Below are positions 63,401 to 64,000 of a DNA stretch of 64,000 bases, piece by piece. How positions within the stretch are numbered: the stretch's first letter is position 1; each line of letters begins with the position of its first letter. Below the pieces are notes generated by a model. That model saw only the letters and a program-made list of their open reading frames with translations. It was not told the DNA's origin and did no database searches. Source of the DNA: Nymphaea colorata (lineage: Eukaryota; Streptophyta; Magnoliopsida; Nymphaeales; Nymphaeaceae); assembly GCF_008831285.2 (NCBI RefSeq), contig NC_045141.1:18720848-18784847 (forward strand). The letters are read 5' to 3'. The position numbers and the translations under genes were made by a program.

Positions 63401-64000
63401 ACTTGTTTTTTGACAGTTTTACACATATCAACGTGTGCAATTTGTGGATGTAAACTGGCAATTACTTTACTGTTTAAAGGGGATGTATTGTATAAATAAA
63501 TTTTTTGAATTTTATTTCGTAAATGAAATACCTAAACGTGCTTTAACAATGTGGAAATTAGGAGTATTTTTCTACTGTTGAACTTTCCAACTATTTGAAG
63601 TGTTTTTGCTCTTATTTGTTTTCTTGAACAAACAATAGAGGCTGTTCGCAAACAGTAACATTATGTTACTGTTGGGTTTGATGCAGGAGACACCAACATA
63701 ATATTACTTTTCTCAATCAGCTTCTAAGAATTTATTTGGTAATAAAAACAGGGTTGTTACTATTGCATGTATTCAACCTAAGATTGAGACATGTTCATGA
63801 AACACCATTCTAATAATTAAGGCCGATACATGAAATCTTATGTACAATTACTGTTGCCAAATGCCTCAGAAGGAATCTTTGTTTTTAATGAGCTCAGTGT
63901 CTTTGAAGGAGTACTTTGTTTTCCCCACACTTTCGGCATCAAACCCGTTGGAGGAGTCCTCCAAATATTTTATTAATCCAACAGTACCAAAAAAACAATA
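60454..64000. other. upstream region of thioredoxin m and AT-rich right flank
   Basis: The first 250 bp must hold the thioredoxin m leader and promoter, with a CTC/CTT repeat at about 60490-60525. From 60.8 kb on the sequence is AT-rich. It contains 'ggatctgagatccgtgg' words at about 60820, an AT tract at 61335-61358, a segment starting GGACGTGTTTGAATGACATC at 61990 that resembles a MITE end without a found partner, and a repeated CGTATTATA region near 63.1-63.4 kb. No gene is recognised. Confidence 0.55.
63100..63410. repeat. CGTATTATA / GCCGT repeated-word region
   Basis: Words such as GCGTATTATATGCC, GCCGTATAAAACGGG, CCCGTATTATATG, GCCGTATTATACTTA and GCCGTTTAATACTCG recur in direct and inverted form within about 300 bp of AT-rich DNA. 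It resembles the CGTATCG cluster at 24669-24785 in design. Confidence 0.5.

Noticed and set aside
1..64000. CRISPR array, bacterial operon or viral insertion
   Set aside because: The repeats are tandem or inverted transposon types without spacers; genes are spliced plant genes; no viral coding region was recognised.

Overview
The window looks like nuclear DNA of a flowering plant. It is AT-rich, the genes are sparse and intron-split with GT..AG boundaries, and all five gene models match plant-type families (a three-CGFS-domain monothiol glutaredoxin, a class B heat stress factor, an RMA-type RING ligase, an m-type plastid thioredoxin, and a conserved lysine/glutamate-rich nuclear protein). 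Several introns are very long (2.9 to 6.6 kb) and carry short inverted-repeat transposons. That would suit a lineage with expanded introns such as a magnoliid or early-diverging angiosperm, but the species cannot be fixed from this sequence.

Layout. 1-4087: degenerate repeats. 4088-4298: a small inverted-repeat transposon next to the promoter of GRXS17 (coding span 4475-11458, plus strand, 3 exons, 5.3 kb second intron). A class B HSF (15667-12071, minus strand, 2 exons) converges on it tail to tail. 15668-25118 is intergenic, with a 314-bp tandem duplication, a SINE-like head, a family of AGCTCGA-rich repeats and a small CGTATCG palindrome cluster. 33599-25119 (minus) is an eight-exon lysine/arginine/glutamate-rich nuclear protein gene with several very small exons; its first exon appears to be shifted by one base in a purine tract. 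33600-40346 is intergenic with several local duplications. 41126-40347 (minus) is an intronless RMA-type RING E3 ligase, probably preceded by a 4.3 kb intron in its 5' leader and a TATA box near 45647. 45.6-53.3 kb is intergenic and holds a 64-73 bp minisatellite beside an AGCTCGA element. 60453-53281 (minus) is a plastid thioredoxin m gene whose 6.6 kb intron contains a PIF/Harbinger-like element with TTA target duplications. 60454-64000 is upstream and AT-rich.

The genes do not form a pathway unit. GRXS17 (cytosolic/nuclear) and thioredoxin m (plastid) both serve redox control, but they lie 42 kb apart and are probably neighbours by chance. I found no rRNA, tRNA, CRISPR or autonomous transposon coding region. 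The points most worth a second look are the frame conflict in the K/E-rich gene, the glycine expansion inside the HSF DNA-binding domain, CU microsatellites directly behind first splice donors, and the dispersed inverted-repeat families.
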